Below, in pieces: positions 1 through 8,006 of a stretch of 64,000 nt of DNA. The position numbers and the translations under genes were made by a program. Source of the DNA: Archangium sp. (GTDB taxonomy: Bacteria > Myxococcota > Myxococcia > Myxococcales > Myxococcaceae); contig JAUXRX010000009.1 in NCBI GenBank assembly GCA_030681645.1, positions 326,918 through 390,917 of the forward strand, in the 5' to 3' direction. The notes below the pieces were generated by a model. The model did no database searches and had not been told where the DNA came from. It was given only the letters and a program-made list of their open reading frames with translations. The first letter of the stretch is position 1, and each line of letters starts with the position of its first letter.

Positions 1-369
1 GATACCAATGCCGTCTCGGCGCTGCTGGAAGGAGACGTCGCGTTGCTCGAGCTCCTGGACGGAATCACCCGCTTCGCGCTGCCTGTGATCGTGGTCGGTG
101 AGTATCGCTTCGGCCTGCAGCGCTCCCGTCACCGCAAGCAACTTGCCGCGATGCTCGACGAACTGGTGGCGGAATCGGACCTCCTCATCGTCGACGACCA
201 CACCACGCTCCACTACGCGCAAGTCAGGGAGGCGTTGCGCGCAAAGGGGCGACCGCTCCCTGAGAACGACGTGTGGATCGCTGCGCTCTGCCGGCAGCAC
301 GAACGGACGCTGGTCAGCCGCGACGGTGACTTTCAGCACGTCGCCGCTCTCACCTCTCTTCGCTGGTAG
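1..369 (+). CDS. PIN-domain ribonuclease toxin, VapC-like (5' end outside window)
   Basis: The frame is open from the first base and reads DTNAVSALLEGD, the typical beginning of a PIN domain whose first Asp is a metal ligand. The start codon therefore lies upstream of the window. Other acidic positions of the fold are visible: a Glu in VVGEYRFG, then ENDVWIAA, and an Asp in SRDGDF near the end. PIN toxins of VapBC systems are Mg-dependent RNases that cleave tRNA or rRNA and are neutralised by a VapB antitoxin, which should lie just upstream of the window. The 122 visible residues fit a nearly complete domain (VapC proteins are usually about 130 aa). The family call is secure. That it acts as a toxin is inferred from the family, since no antitoxin is visible. 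Confidence 0.85.
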   Translation, partial: DTNAVSALLEGDVALLELLDGITRFALPVIVVGEYRFGLQRSRHRKQLAAMLDELVAESDLLIVDDHTTLHYAQVREALRAKGRPLPENDVWIAALCRQHERTLVSRDGDFQHVAALTSLRW

Positions 370-484
370 CGAAGCGGGCGCCTGAGCTTGCTTCCTCAAT
401 CGTCGGAAACGCTCGGCGTGAAGTCAGCCTGTCCAAGGCGAGGCGACGCTACCCAGGCTCTCGAGGGTCTTCGTTGCGGCCATC

Positions 485-718
485 TTACTTCTTCAGGAAG
501 GCGACGAGCTCCGCCACGTCGGCGACCGAGAACGCGGACTTCTGCCCGGCCGGGTTGAGCCCCTTGAGCACCAGCTGCGCGAGCCGCTCGTTCTCGCCGC
601 GTGCCTGCTGCAACTGCGCCTTCTGCAGCTCGACCTCGGCGGTGAGCTCGGCCACCTTCGCCCGGAGCGACACGGTCTCCTGCTGCGCCTGTTCGAGCGC
701 GTCGCGGAGCTCGCGCAT
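485..718 (-). CDS. Small coiled-coil protein
   Basis: This is a 77-residue protein of unknown function. Residues 1-50 form heptad-rich, Glu/Gln/Leu-rich helix (for example AELTAEVELQKAQLQQA), which predicts a coiled coil. The C-terminus ends in SVADVAELVAFLKK. The ATG at 718 overlaps the stop of the preceding gene in a TGATG arrangement, so translational coupling is likely and decides the start. It is the last gene of the aromatic hydroxylase unit. There is no signal peptide and no enzymatic motif. It could oligomerise or act as an adaptor, but nothing shows which. Confidence 0.6.
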   Translation of the reverse strand: MRELRDALEQAQQETVSLRAKVAELTAEVELQKAQLQQARGENERLAQLVLKGLNPAGQKSAFSVADVAELVAFLKK

Positions 719-1257
719 CACACCACGATGCCTTCCCACCTCGACACCCACTTGGTCGGGTGAAACGGCGGAATGGCCTTGGGCGCGAGCAGCGGCGACC
801 CGGTCTTCCAGAAGGTCTTGAACGGGGGCTTCTCACCCGTCGTGTAGAAGTGCGTGAGGTACGCGAAGTCGCAGGCCGAATAATCAGACAGCCACTGGTC
901 GAGCTCGCCCACGCCCGCCTCGTGGAAGAGCTGCATCGAGTAGCGGCACGCCTCGTACTCGTACTCGTGGAGGCGCTTGAGCATCGCCTCGTCGGGGTTC
1001 GGGTAGAGCTTGTAGCCAATCTCGCGGGCCTTCTCGTCGGTGTTCCACTGCACGGTGTGCCCGAAGAGGTGCGCGATGATGAACAGCGCGCTCTCGATGT
1101 CTTCGGCGTAGTCGACGTGAATCTCCGCGCCGTCGAGATCGCCCGTGAACGGGTTCGGCACGTCCTTGATGCGAATGGGAATGCCGTACTTCGTCTCGAC
1201 GTGCTTCTCGAGAATGTTGAACGCGGCGTGCAGCCGCTCGTCGGGTGGGACGCTCAT
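718..1257 (-). CDS. Zincin-like protein with HLFGH in place of HExxH
   Basis: The product has 179 residues. Its middle reads IIAHLFGHTVQWNTDEKAREIG, followed by a conserved-looking helix LHEYEYEACRYSM. This layout resembles small metallopeptidases, in which HExxH sits on one helix and a third ligand Glu follows on another. Here the catalytic Glu is replaced by Leu (HLFGH), so metal binding may persist but normal zincin catalysis is unlikely. The gene starts 2 bp after the stop of the aromatic hydroxylase gene and overlaps the following coiled-coil gene, so the three are probably one transcript. There is no signal peptide, so it is presumably cytoplasmic. It may be a non-catalytic partner of the hydroxylase, but that is only inference from position. 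Confidence 0.65.
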   Translation of the reverse strand: MSVPPDERLHAAFNILEKHVETKYGIPIRIKDVPNPFTGDLDGAEIHVDYAEDIESALFIIAHLFGHTVQWNTDEKAREIGYKLYPNPDEAMLKRLHEYEYEACRYSMQLFHEAGVGELDQWLSDYSACDFAYLTHFYTTGEKPPFKTFWKTGSPLLAPKAIPPFHPTKWVSRWEGIVV

Positions 1258-1259
1258 GT

Positions 1260-2831
1260 TCAGTTCGCGGTGAGGAGTTCGTCGACCTCTTCGCGGAGCA
1301 GCGCCTCTTCGCCGAAGCGGCGGGCCTCCTCGAGGATCGTGGTGAGGCGCTTGCGATCGATCTTCTTCGAGCGCCGCATCACCCGCACCTCGGCGTAGAG
1401 CCCGGCCAGGTCGCCCGGGAGCTCTTCGGCCTTGCGCTGACGCGCGAGCGCCTCGCTGTTGCCCGCGGTGAAGCTGTCGAGCGCGCCGAAGTACTCGTCC
1501 CACCGCTGGGGGTCTGCCGGGCCACCGGCCACGGAGGGGATCGCCTCGGCCACCGCCACGTACGCCCAGGTCGACACCGGAATCTGCCGGCCGTGCAGCC
1601 ACACCCGGAAGTCGACGACCTCGTGGTTGTCCACCACGTAGCCCGAGGCCTCCACGCCCGACTCGAAGCGCACCGAGAAGCGGCCGCGCAGGGGCAGCTT
1701 GGCGTCACCGATGAGCACCACCGCGTCGATGCGCTTGGGGATCTCGGTGCACTTGCCGTTGGTGCTGATCATCGTGGGGCCGACCAGCTCGATCACCGAC
1801 GCGGTGAGCCCGGGCCCAGTGTCCTTGCCGGCCCGGTGAATCTCGCGGACCTCGCCGGTCAGCTCGATGCTCTCGCCGCCGCGCGTGCGCAGCACCAGGT
1901 GATTGACCGCGCGGCTGCGCAGCGCCTCGTCGAGCCCGTAGTCCCCGCCGCGGATGTACGCGAGCGAGTGCTTGAAGTCGGCCAGCACGTCGTTCAGGTG
2001 CCGGAAGTCGCGCGCCACGAAGAGCTGCGGCTGCATGCGGGTGATGTCGTACGCGGTGTTCGCGCACTCCACGGACAGCGGCAGCTTCCGCACCTCGGGG
2101 GTGAGGCAGTGCTCGGCCTCGCCGATGGAAGAGAGCAGCCCGGCGCCATACAGCTTGGGCTGCTCGATGGTGCCGACCAGCCCGTACTCCGCGGTCCACC
2201 AGTAGAGGCGCGAGGCGCGGGTCGACTCCGAGACGTAGCGCACCGACTTGGCGGCCGCGTCCAGGCGGGCCTGCGCGTGCTCCACGTCTTCCGGCGTGGC
2301 CATCGGGTCTTCCTTCACCACCGACAGGTTGCGAATGCCCTCGAACAGCGCGCGATCTTCGGCCGAGGCGATGGCCTTGAAGCCGACCTCGCCGCAGCTC
2401 TTCAAGTACGCCGCGTAGGCCGCGTCCGCGATGATGGGGGCGTGCCCCGCGCTCTCGTGGATGATGTCGGGCGCCGGCGTGTACATGATGGTCTTGTGGC
2501 TGCGGATGTCGGCGGCGATGGCGAGAATGCCGCGCGCCTGCATCTCGGTGAAGACCGCGGGCGGTATGAAGCCGCGCACGCCCACGCAGCGCCAGCCGAG
2601 GCGATCGAGCTTCTCGTTCATCGTCTCGAGCCTCGGGATCTCGTCGAGCTCGATGCCCGTCTCCTGCAGGCCGCGCAGGTAGGTGCCGTGCGCGCGCGTC
2701 TCGAGGTGCCGCGACAGGCGCCGCATCACGTGCCGCCACACCGATTGATCTCGCGGCGTGTACGACGCGTAGTCCTGCTCAACCACGTACCGCTGAAGGT
2801 GCGGCGGGAGTTCGACGCGGGCGGGGCTCAT
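1260..2831 (-). CDS. Aromatic amino acid hydroxylase (phenylalanine 4-monooxygenase type)
   Basis: This enzyme belongs to the pterin-dependent, non-haem iron hydroxylases that add oxygen to Phe, Tyr or Trp in the cytoplasm. The iron site is visible: IHESAGHAPII supplies two His (about residues 125 and 130), and WWTAEYGL supplies the Glu (about 215). The protein has 523 residues from the chosen ATG. It has no N-terminal ACT regulatory domain and carries about 200 extra residues after the catalytic core, so it is longer than minimal bacterial PhhA. The ATG at 2831 has a GAGG ribosome site close upstream; an in-frame ATG at 2849 lacks one. It leads a unit with the zincin-like and coiled-coil genes. 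Substrate preference cannot be read from sequence. Some bacterial relatives serve tyrosine catabolism, others pigment or secondary metabolism. Confidence 0.88.
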   Translation of the reverse strand: MSPARVELPPHLQRYVVEQDYASYTPRDQSVWRHVMRRLSRHLETRAHGTYLRGLQETGIELDEIPRLETMNEKLDRLGWRCVGVRGFIPPAVFTEMQARGILAIAADIRSHKTIMYTPAPDIIHESAGHAPIIADAAYAAYLKSCGEVGFKAIASAEDRALFEGIRNLSVVKEDPMATPEDVEHAQARLDAAAKSVRYVSESTRASRLYWWTAEYGLVGTIEQPKLYGAGLLSSIGEAEHCLTPEVRKLPLSVECANTAYDITRMQPQLFVARDFRHLNDVLADFKHSLAYIRGGDYGLDEALRSRAVNHLVLRTRGGESIELTGEVREIHRAGKDTGPGLTASVIELVGPTMISTNGKCTEIPKRIDAVVLIGDAKLPLRGRFSVRFESGVEASGYVVDNHEVVDFRVWLHGRQIPVSTWAYVAVAEAIPSVAGGPADPQRWDEYFGALDSFTAGNSEALARQRKAEELPGDLAGLYAEVRVMRRSKKIDRKRLTTILEEARRFGEEALLREEVDELLTAN

Positions 2832-3121
2832 GCACCTCTCGTTTGTCATCGGGACCCCGGGTCGGCAAGAGCAAGCGCGTCACGCGCCGTTCGGGGCAGC
2901 CAAACCGGACTTTTTCTCCGCCGGGCGAAAGTGGCTGCGGGGCCGGTAAATCGGCCTCAGCCACGTTTCCGTGACACCTACATCGAAACCCCAATGGATC
3001 CGTGGGTTTACAATGGGCGATCGCCAGCATAGGGTCCCCTCGCTGTCAAAAAAGAGACAAGTCGCGACACACCTGTAGCGTCCGTTTCGGCAGCTGAAGC
3101 TGAGCCTGGAGCCGATCGCCC

Positions 3122-4714
3122 TTGAGTGACGAAAAGCCGGAAGCCCTTCTGAAGAGCGCACTCGAGAAGATCCTCTATTTCGAGGCTCGTTCTTCACAGC
3201 TCACCAACGACGCCGACACCTCGCGCTCCGAGCTCGAGCGCTTCAAGTCTGATCTCGCCGCGGCCTCGCAGCGGGAAATCGAGCTGCGCCGGGTGGTGGC
3301 CGAGCTCGAGGTGCGCGTCACGCGCGCGCACTCCGAGCGGGAAGAGACGGCGCGGCTGGCCGACGCGCTGCGCCGCGAGCGGGCCGACCTGGTGGGCAAG
3401 ATGCTCGAGGCCTCGCGCATTCATGGGCTCGACCAGGGGCCCGACGACTTCGACCTGGGGCAGTTCATCGCGCAGCTCCGGAGCGAGGTGCTGGTGCAGC
3501 GCGGCGACGCGGTGCTGGTCGGGCCCGCGCCCACCACCTCGGGCACCGTGACGGGCGTGGCCAACGAGCTCAAGGCGCAGGGCCGGCTCTCGGTGAGCGA
3601 GAACGAGTTCGCGAAGCTCACCGGCGCGCGCGAGTTCCCGGGCCGCAGTGAAGAGACGCTGTTCGGCTTCTCGGTGCGCGAGCTGTCGGCGCCCGACGCG
3701 TCGGCGCGGGTGCGGGCGGCCGAGCGGCTGCAGGCGCTGCGTCACCCGGCGGCCACGCCGGCGCTGGCCACCGCGCTCCACGGCGAGAGCGAGCCCTCGG
3801 TGCAGGTGGCGCTGCTGGCCGCGCTCGCGTCGCTGGCGAAGGTCGAGGCGTTGCCGGTGGTGATGCCGCTGCTCAGCTCGTCCGCGCCGGAAGTGCGCAT
3901 CGCGGCGCTGAAGGCGATGATCACGCTCGACGCCCCCGCGGCGGCCCCGCACCTCGCGGCGGCCACGAAGGACCCGGACAAGGCGGTCCGTCGCCGCGCC
4001 TCGCTGCTGGCGCTGGGGCTCTCGGGCAAGGAAGCCCTCGAGCTGGGCACGCAGGCGATTCGTGACGGCGACGCCGACGTCCGCTCGCTGGCCGCGCTGG
4101 TGCTGGGCGCGAGCAACGCCGAGGTGGCGCGTCCCCTCTTGATGGACGCGATGCGCGACGTCGACGTGCGCGTGCGCCGGGCGGCGAGCCAGTCGCTCTC
4201 CCGCCTGCTGGGCCAGGACGTCACCTCGCTCGTCTCGCTCGATGACGCGCACCGCCGCCGCGAGGTCCGCCGGCTCGCGAGCGTTCCCTCGAAGCCCGTG
4301 ACCAGCGCCAGTGCAAGCGCAAGCGCCTCCCTCTCCCTGCGCAGCGGGGAGAGGGCTGGGGTGAGGGGCCACCTGCCCGAAGCGCCCCTCACCCGGCCTG
4401 CGGCCGACCTCTCCCCGCTTCGCAGGGAGAGGTTTCAAGAGGCGCTGCCCCACCGGAGCGAAGCGACCATCCCCCTGGCCGCCGCCCCCGCGAAGGCCCG
4501 CGTCGCCGTGCTGGAGGTGGAAGTCGAAGAAGCACTCCCGGCCGAGCTGCTCACCTCGGCGATGCGCGAGCTGCGCGCCAGCATCCGCGGGCGCCAGCTC
4601 ACCGAGCTCGCCAGCGGCATCGGCGCCTCGACAGAACAGACCATGAAGGTGTGCGGCGAGCTGATGGCTCAGGGCCAGGTCGTGCGCCGCGGCCTCAAAT
4701 ACTTCGTCGCATGA
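3122..4714 (+). CDS. pomY: PomY-like HEAT-repeat protein of the division-site positioning system
   Basis: The 530-residue protein has three parts. Residues about 5-95 are a charged coiled coil. Residues about 175-385 are HEAT-like helical repeats (VRAAERLQAL, VRIAALKAM, VRSLAALVL, VRRAASQSL). A linker then leads to a C-terminal winged-helix-like segment (about 460-530). In Myxococcus xanthus, PomY is a HEAT and coiled-coil protein that joins PomX and PomZ in a nucleoid-bound cluster, stimulates PomZ ATPase and helps place FtsZ at midcell. Position next to ParA-like pomZ and a recognisable pomX supports this identity. The start is TTG at 3122; no better start precedes the coiled coil. The linker (about 403-437) is encoded by a palindromic repeat described separately. 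The protein appears shorter than the M. xanthus one. Confidence 0.82.
   Translation: MSDEKPEALLKSALEKILYFEARSSQLTNDADTSRSELERFKSDLAAASQREIELRRVVAELEVRVTRAHSEREETARLADALRRERADLVGKMLEASRIHGLDQGPDDFDLGQFIAQLRSEVLVQRGDAVLVGPAPTTSGTVTGVANELKAQGRLSVSENEFAKLTGAREFPGRSEETLFGFSVRELSAPDASARVRAAERLQALRHPAATPALATALHGESEPSVQVALLAALASLAKVEALPVVMPLLSSSAPEVRIAALKAMITLDAPAAAPHLAAATKDPDKAVRRRASLLALGLSGKEALELGTQAIRDGDADVRSLAALVLGASNAEVARPLLMDAMRDVDVRVRRAASQSLSRLLGQDVTSLVSLDDAHRRREVRRLASVPSKPVTSASASASASLSLRSGERAGVRGHLPEAPLTRPAADLSPLRRERFQEALPHRSEATIPLAAAPAKARVAVLEVEVEEALPAELLTSAMRELRASIRGRQLTELASGIGASTEQTMKVCGELMAQGQVVRRGLKYFVA
4330..4432. repeat. REP/BIME-like palindromic element inside pomY
   Basis: Two 25-bp outer arms (4330-4354 and 4408-4432) are inverted copies matching at 24 of 25 positions, and each is itself a hairpin with CCTCTCCC and GGGAGAGG ends. 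Between them lies a perfect 10-bp inverted pair, GGGTGAGGGG (4359-4368) and CCCCTCACCC (4385-4394). The whole 103-bp unit reads in frame through pomY. Related CCTCTCCC/GGGAGAGG hairpins occur between genes at 6922-6944, 48613-48653 and 58397-58423, so this is a member of an intergenic repeat family that lies inside a coding region here. Confidence 0.85.
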
Positions 4715-4725
4715 GGGACAGTCAG

Positions 4726-5688
4726 ATGGATCCGATCCGCTACACCCCCAAAGAGACCGCTGACCTCCTCGGCATCACCACCAAGGTCTTGTCCGCCGCG
4801 CTCAAGAAGGACGAGTACACGCCGGAAGACGCGTGGGAGCTGCGGGGCAAGCTGCAGCGTGAGCCGCCCGCGTTCGGCACGCGCAAGCAGCTCTTCCTCA
4901 ACTTCAAGGGCGGCACAGGGAAGACCTCGCTGTCGACCAGCTACGCCTGGCGCCTGGCCGAGATGGGCTACGGGGTGCTGCTGATCGACCTCGACAGCCA
5001 GGGCCACGCGACCAAGTGCCTGGGCTTCGAGGGTGAAGACTTCGAGCGCACGCTGCTCGACGTGCTGGTGAAGAAGACGCCGATTTCCCAGGTGGTGCAG
5101 AAGTCGCCGCTGCCCAACCTCGACTTCGTGCCCTCGAACCTGTCGATGTCGACGGTGGATCTGGCGCTGATGCCGATGGCGGGCCGCGAGTTCAAGCTCA
5201 AGAACGCGCTGAAGGAAGTCGAAGCGCACTACGACTTCATCATCTTCGACGCGCCGCCGTCGTTCGGCCTGCTGAACCTGAACGCGCTGATGGCGGCGGA
5301 CGACCTGATCGTGCCGGTGCTGGCCGACTTCCTCTCGTTCCACGGGCTCAAGCTGCTCTTCGAGACGGTGAACTCGCTCGAGGAGGATCTCGGCCACGTG
5401 CTCGACCACGTGTTCATCGTGGTGAACAGCTTCAACGCGACCTTCAAGCTGGCGAAGGAAGCGCTCGAGGCGCTCAAGCAGCACTACCCCGAGTTCCTGA
5501 TGCCGCAGGTGATTCGCCAGTGCACGCGCTTCGCGCAGGCCTCGAGCGAGGGCATGCCCATCTTCCGCTTCGACCGCGACAGCAAGGGCGCGAACGACGT
5601 GCAGAAGTTGATCGACGACGTGCTCTCGCGGCTGCAGAGCTCGATCGCAGCGAAGGCCGCGGCCCGCACGCAGGCGAAGAGCGCGTGA
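4726..5688 (+). CDS. pomZ: PomZ, ParA-type ATPase for division-site placement
   Basis: ParA/MinD-family ATPase of 320 residues that binds DNA as an ATP dimer and moves the Pom cluster over the nucleoid. A MerR-like helix-turn-helix segment (YTPKETADLLGI) precedes the deviant Walker A KGGTGKT (residues 61-67). Walker A' ends in IDLD with Asp90, and Walker B is FIIFDAPPS (about 171-179). With the start at 4726, Gly62 and Asp90 coincide with the nucleotide-state mutants I recall for M. xanthus PomZ (G62V, D90A), and Arg268 sits where its DNA-binding Lys268 is. This supports the 4726 ATG, which also has GAGGGA about 8 nt upstream. An ATG at 4711 overlapping the pomY stop (ATGA) is the alternative start and suggests coupling. 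Confidence 0.93.
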   Translation: MDPIRYTPKETADLLGITTKVLSAALKKDEYTPEDAWELRGKLQREPPAFGTRKQLFLNFKGGTGKTSLSTSYAWRLAEMGYGVLLIDLDSQGHATKCLGFEGEDFERTLLDVLVKKTPISQVVQKSPLPNLDFVPSNLSMSTVDLALMPMAGREFKLKNALKEVEAHYDFIIFDAPPSFGLLNLNALMAADDLIVPVLADFLSFHGLKLLFETVNSLEEDLGHVLDHVFIVVNSFNATFKLAKEALEALKQHYPEFLMPQVIRQCTRFAQASSEGMPIFRFDRDSKGANDVQKLIDDVLSRLQSSIAAKAAARTQAKSA

Positions 5689-5726
5689 ACAACTTCAACA
5701 GCAAGAATCTCTCCGGAGGGACACCG

Positions 5727-6911
5727 ATGAAGAAGGCATTCGACGCGAACGTGAGCCGAGCCAAGCCCCGGGTGCGCCTGGGCGCGCTGATGACCGACAG
5801 CGGTGTCTCGACGGCGACGGTGGAGTCGCTCGCCCAGCAGGTGGCCCACGAGGCCCCGCCGGTGATCCCCTCGGTCGAGACGGTGGAGTCGATGAACCTG
5901 GCCTCGGCGCTCAAGCAGCGCGCGCAGGCCCGCGCCCTGCGGAGCTCGGCCGCCGAGATGCTCCAGGAAGCGCTTTCCCCTCGAGGCGCGAGTTCGCAGC
6001 TCTCCGAGCCGACCGACGAAGTGCAGGCCCGGGTCTCGAGCTGGGCGCAGCCGGTGCACGCCGAAGCGGCGCCCGTGCCGGCGCTGGTCGAGCACGTCGA
6101 GGCGCCGCGCGCGTTCGTGGCGCCGCACGTCGAGCCCGCACCCGCGCCGCGCGCGTTCGTGGCGCCGGTCGAGCCCGCCCCTGTTCCGCGCGCTCACGCC
6201 GAGCCGCCCCCGACGGTGACCGAGGTGCAGACCGCGCCGCCGCCGAGCGTGGAGAGCGACCCGGCCGAGCGCCGCGAGCGGCTGCGCGAGCGGCTCAAGG
6301 CGGTGCGCGAGAACCCGCGCCCCGAGCCCCTGCCGGACACGGTCGCCGAGGCGGGCGTGCTGGCGGTCGAGCGCATCTCGGCGCTGCAGACCGAGCTGTC
6401 GAAGGCGCGGGCGATGAACCTGGCGCTGGCGCAGGATCTCGAGGCGGCGCGCCGCCAGGCCGAGCGGGCCACGGAAGAAGCGCGGCTGCGGATGGACGAG
6501 GCGAAGCGCCTGTCGAGCGAGATGGAAGGGCGGGTCACGCTGCTCTCCGAGCTCGAGCGAGAGCTGGAGTCACTGGAGGGCGAGCGCAACGAGTCGCTGC
6601 TGGCGCTGCAGGAATCGCGGCAGGTGCTCGAGCTGCGCGAGCGCGAGAAGCAGGAGCTCGCCGAGACGGTGGCGAAGAAGGACCAGGAGATCTCCGACAG
6701 CCTCGCTGAAGAAGAGCGGCTGGCGGCCGAGCTCGAGGCGGCGCAGGAGACGATGGGCGCGCTGCGGCGCAGCTCGGACGCGCTCAAGGGTGAGCGCGAC
6801 ACGTTGGCGCGGCAGGTGTCCGAGCTGACGCGCGAGCGGGCCGAGCTGCTGGAAGCGCGCAAGGCGCTCGAGGCAGTGCACCGCGCGCTGTCTTCGGCCG
6901 CGATGCGCTGA
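5727..6911 (+). CDS. pomX: PomX, scaffold and PomZ activator of the division-site positioning system
   Basis: The 394-residue protein begins MKKAFDANVSRAKPRVRL, which matches what I recall of the short M. xanthus PomX N-terminal peptide that stimulates PomZ ATPase. The two functionally important basic residues, Lys13 and Arg15, are present. Residues about 90-190 are Ala/Pro-rich and low complexity, with repeats such as APRAFVAP. Residues about 210-390 are a long coiled coil (SELERELESLEGERNESLLALQ), which in M. xanthus drives PomX self-assembly into filaments. The ATG at 5727 has a perfect GGAGGG 6 nt upstream. The gene follows pomZ by 38 bp and ends at a hairpin terminator, closing a pomY-pomZ-pomX unit. 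Confidence 0.92.
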   Translation: MKKAFDANVSRAKPRVRLGALMTDSGVSTATVESLAQQVAHEAPPVIPSVETVESMNLASALKQRAQARALRSSAAEMLQEALSPRGASSQLSEPTDEVQARVSSWAQPVHAEAAPVPALVEHVEAPRAFVAPHVEPAPAPRAFVAPVEPAPVPRAHAEPPPTVTEVQTAPPPSVESDPAERRERLRERLKAVRENPRPEPLPDTVAEAGVLAVERISALQTELSKARAMNLALAQDLEAARRQAERATEEARLRMDEAKRLSSEMEGRVTLLSELERELESLEGERNESLLALQESRQVLELREREKQELAETVAKKDQEISDSLAEEERLAAELEAAQETMGALRRSSDALKGERDTLARQVSELTRERAELLEARKALEAVHRALSSAAMR

Positions 6912-6921
6912 AGCTGGTGCC

Positions 6922-6944
6922 CCCTCTCCCGGAGCGGGAGAGGG
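6922..6944. terminator. Hairpin between convergent genes
   Basis: CCCTCTCCCG and CGGGAGAGGG form a perfect 10-bp stem with a 3-nt GAG loop, 10 bp after the pomX stop and 22 bp from the stop of the opposing gene. There is no T tract. It could terminate both transcripts. It belongs to the same CCTCTCCC/GGGAGAGG repeat family seen inside pomY. Confidence 0.6.
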
Positions 6945-6965
6945 TCGGGGAGAGGGCAACCGACC

Positions 6966-7940
6966 TCACAACGCCTCGCTCACCCGCTTCTGCCACGCGC
7001 AGTCCTCGGGCCGCATCGAGCGCAGGGTCATGACCAGGTCACCGAGCGCGGCGTTGGCCGCCTCGAGCGCGGCTTCGCACCCGATGGCGTCCTTCGCTTC
7101 CTGGGCGGTGCCGAAGGTCCTGGACAGCTCGTCGAACGTGACGGTGAGCATGGTCAGCTGCTTCGGCGCTTCGGACACGAAGCGATCGGTCAGCCGCTGA
7201 AACCGTTCGGTGGTGGCGTTCCAGCGGGGGGTGGCGGTCTGCAGCTGCCGCACGGGCTTGAGTTCTTCGAGGGCATCGCGCCGGGTGAGGGCGGCGCGCA
7301 GAGGTGGATCTTCGAGCTTCTCGAGCTGTTCGCGCACCAGAGAAGGTCGGCCGGCAAAGGCGTAGAGCACGGCGAGCAGGCGGGCGGGTTCGGCCGAATC
7401 ACGATCCGAGGGAGCGATGCCGCGCATCAGGTGAGCGCCCTCGAGCCAATCGCCCTCGGAGAGCGCCTTCGCCACGCCGCTCAGGCTCCCGAGCGAATCG
7501 GGGCGGTAGCGCAGGTCGAGGTTGGCGACGGCGCCAGCGCAGTTGGCGCACCTGCCGCCGACCATGAGCACGGTGACGGCGCCCGAGCCGGCGCGCGCCT
7601 CGAGGAGGACGGGCGTGAACGCATCGACCTGCAGCAGCACCCTGGCGGACTTCTGGCCGGCGGCGCTGGCCTCGATGGAGTGAACGCCCTCGAGGAGTGA
7701 AGGGCCGGGCTCAGCGCCATCGATGAGCAGCCTCACGGCGGGATCGACGACCAACTGCAGCGGCGCGGCGGTGGCCTCGGGGAGGGGAGGAGGGGGGCGA
7801 AGGGAGGCCTCGGGGCACGTGGTGGGGCCGGGCTTCGTCGCAGACGGACCGGCCGGGGCGGGCGTCTTGAACGTGCGGATCGCGAGCGCAGTCGCAAGAG
7901 CGAGAGCGACGAGCGTCGCGGCAGCGAGCAACCAGCGCAT
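6966..7940 (-). CDS. Signal-anchored protein of unknown function
   Basis: The 324-residue protein begins with a hydrophobic segment (residues 3-21, LLAAATLVALALATALA), then a Pro/Ala-rich stretch. It is probably anchored in the inner membrane with the rest in the periplasm. Residues about 60-125 are strand-rich (LQLVVDPAVRLLIDG, SARVLLQVDAFTPVLLEA) and recall PEGA-type domains. They are followed by GGRCANCAG with a CxxC pair. The C-terminal half is helical. I do not recognise the family. It lies downstream of the HopA1-like gene on the same strand, separated by 166 bp that includes a simple-sequence tract, so it may or may not share that transcript. It converges on pomX. Confidence 0.65.
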   Translation of the reverse strand: MRWLLAAATLVALALATALAIRTFKTPAPAGPSATKPGPTTCPEASLRPPPPLPEATAAPLQLVVDPAVRLLIDGAEPGPSLLEGVHSIEASAAGQKSARVLLQVDAFTPVLLEARAGSGAVTVLMVGGRCANCAGAVANLDLRYRPDSLGSLSGVAKALSEGDWLEGAHLMRGIAPSDRDSAEPARLLAVLYAFAGRPSLVREQLEKLEDPPLRAALTRRDALEELKPVRQLQTATPRWNATTERFQRLTDRFVSEAPKQLTMLTVTFDELSRTFGTAQEAKDAIGCEAALEAANAALGDLVMTLRSMRPEDCAWQKRVSEAL

Positions 7941-8006
7941 GGCGCATCCTCACACGCCGCCGGAACGCCCGACGAAAAACCCGAACGTACGCGCGAACCC
8001 ACGGCG

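Noticed and set aside
3026..3049. Possible minus-strand promoter for the hydroxylase gene: TTGACA (3049-3044) and TATGCT.
   Set aside because: The spacing is about 12 bp, not 16-18, and no supporting element was seen.
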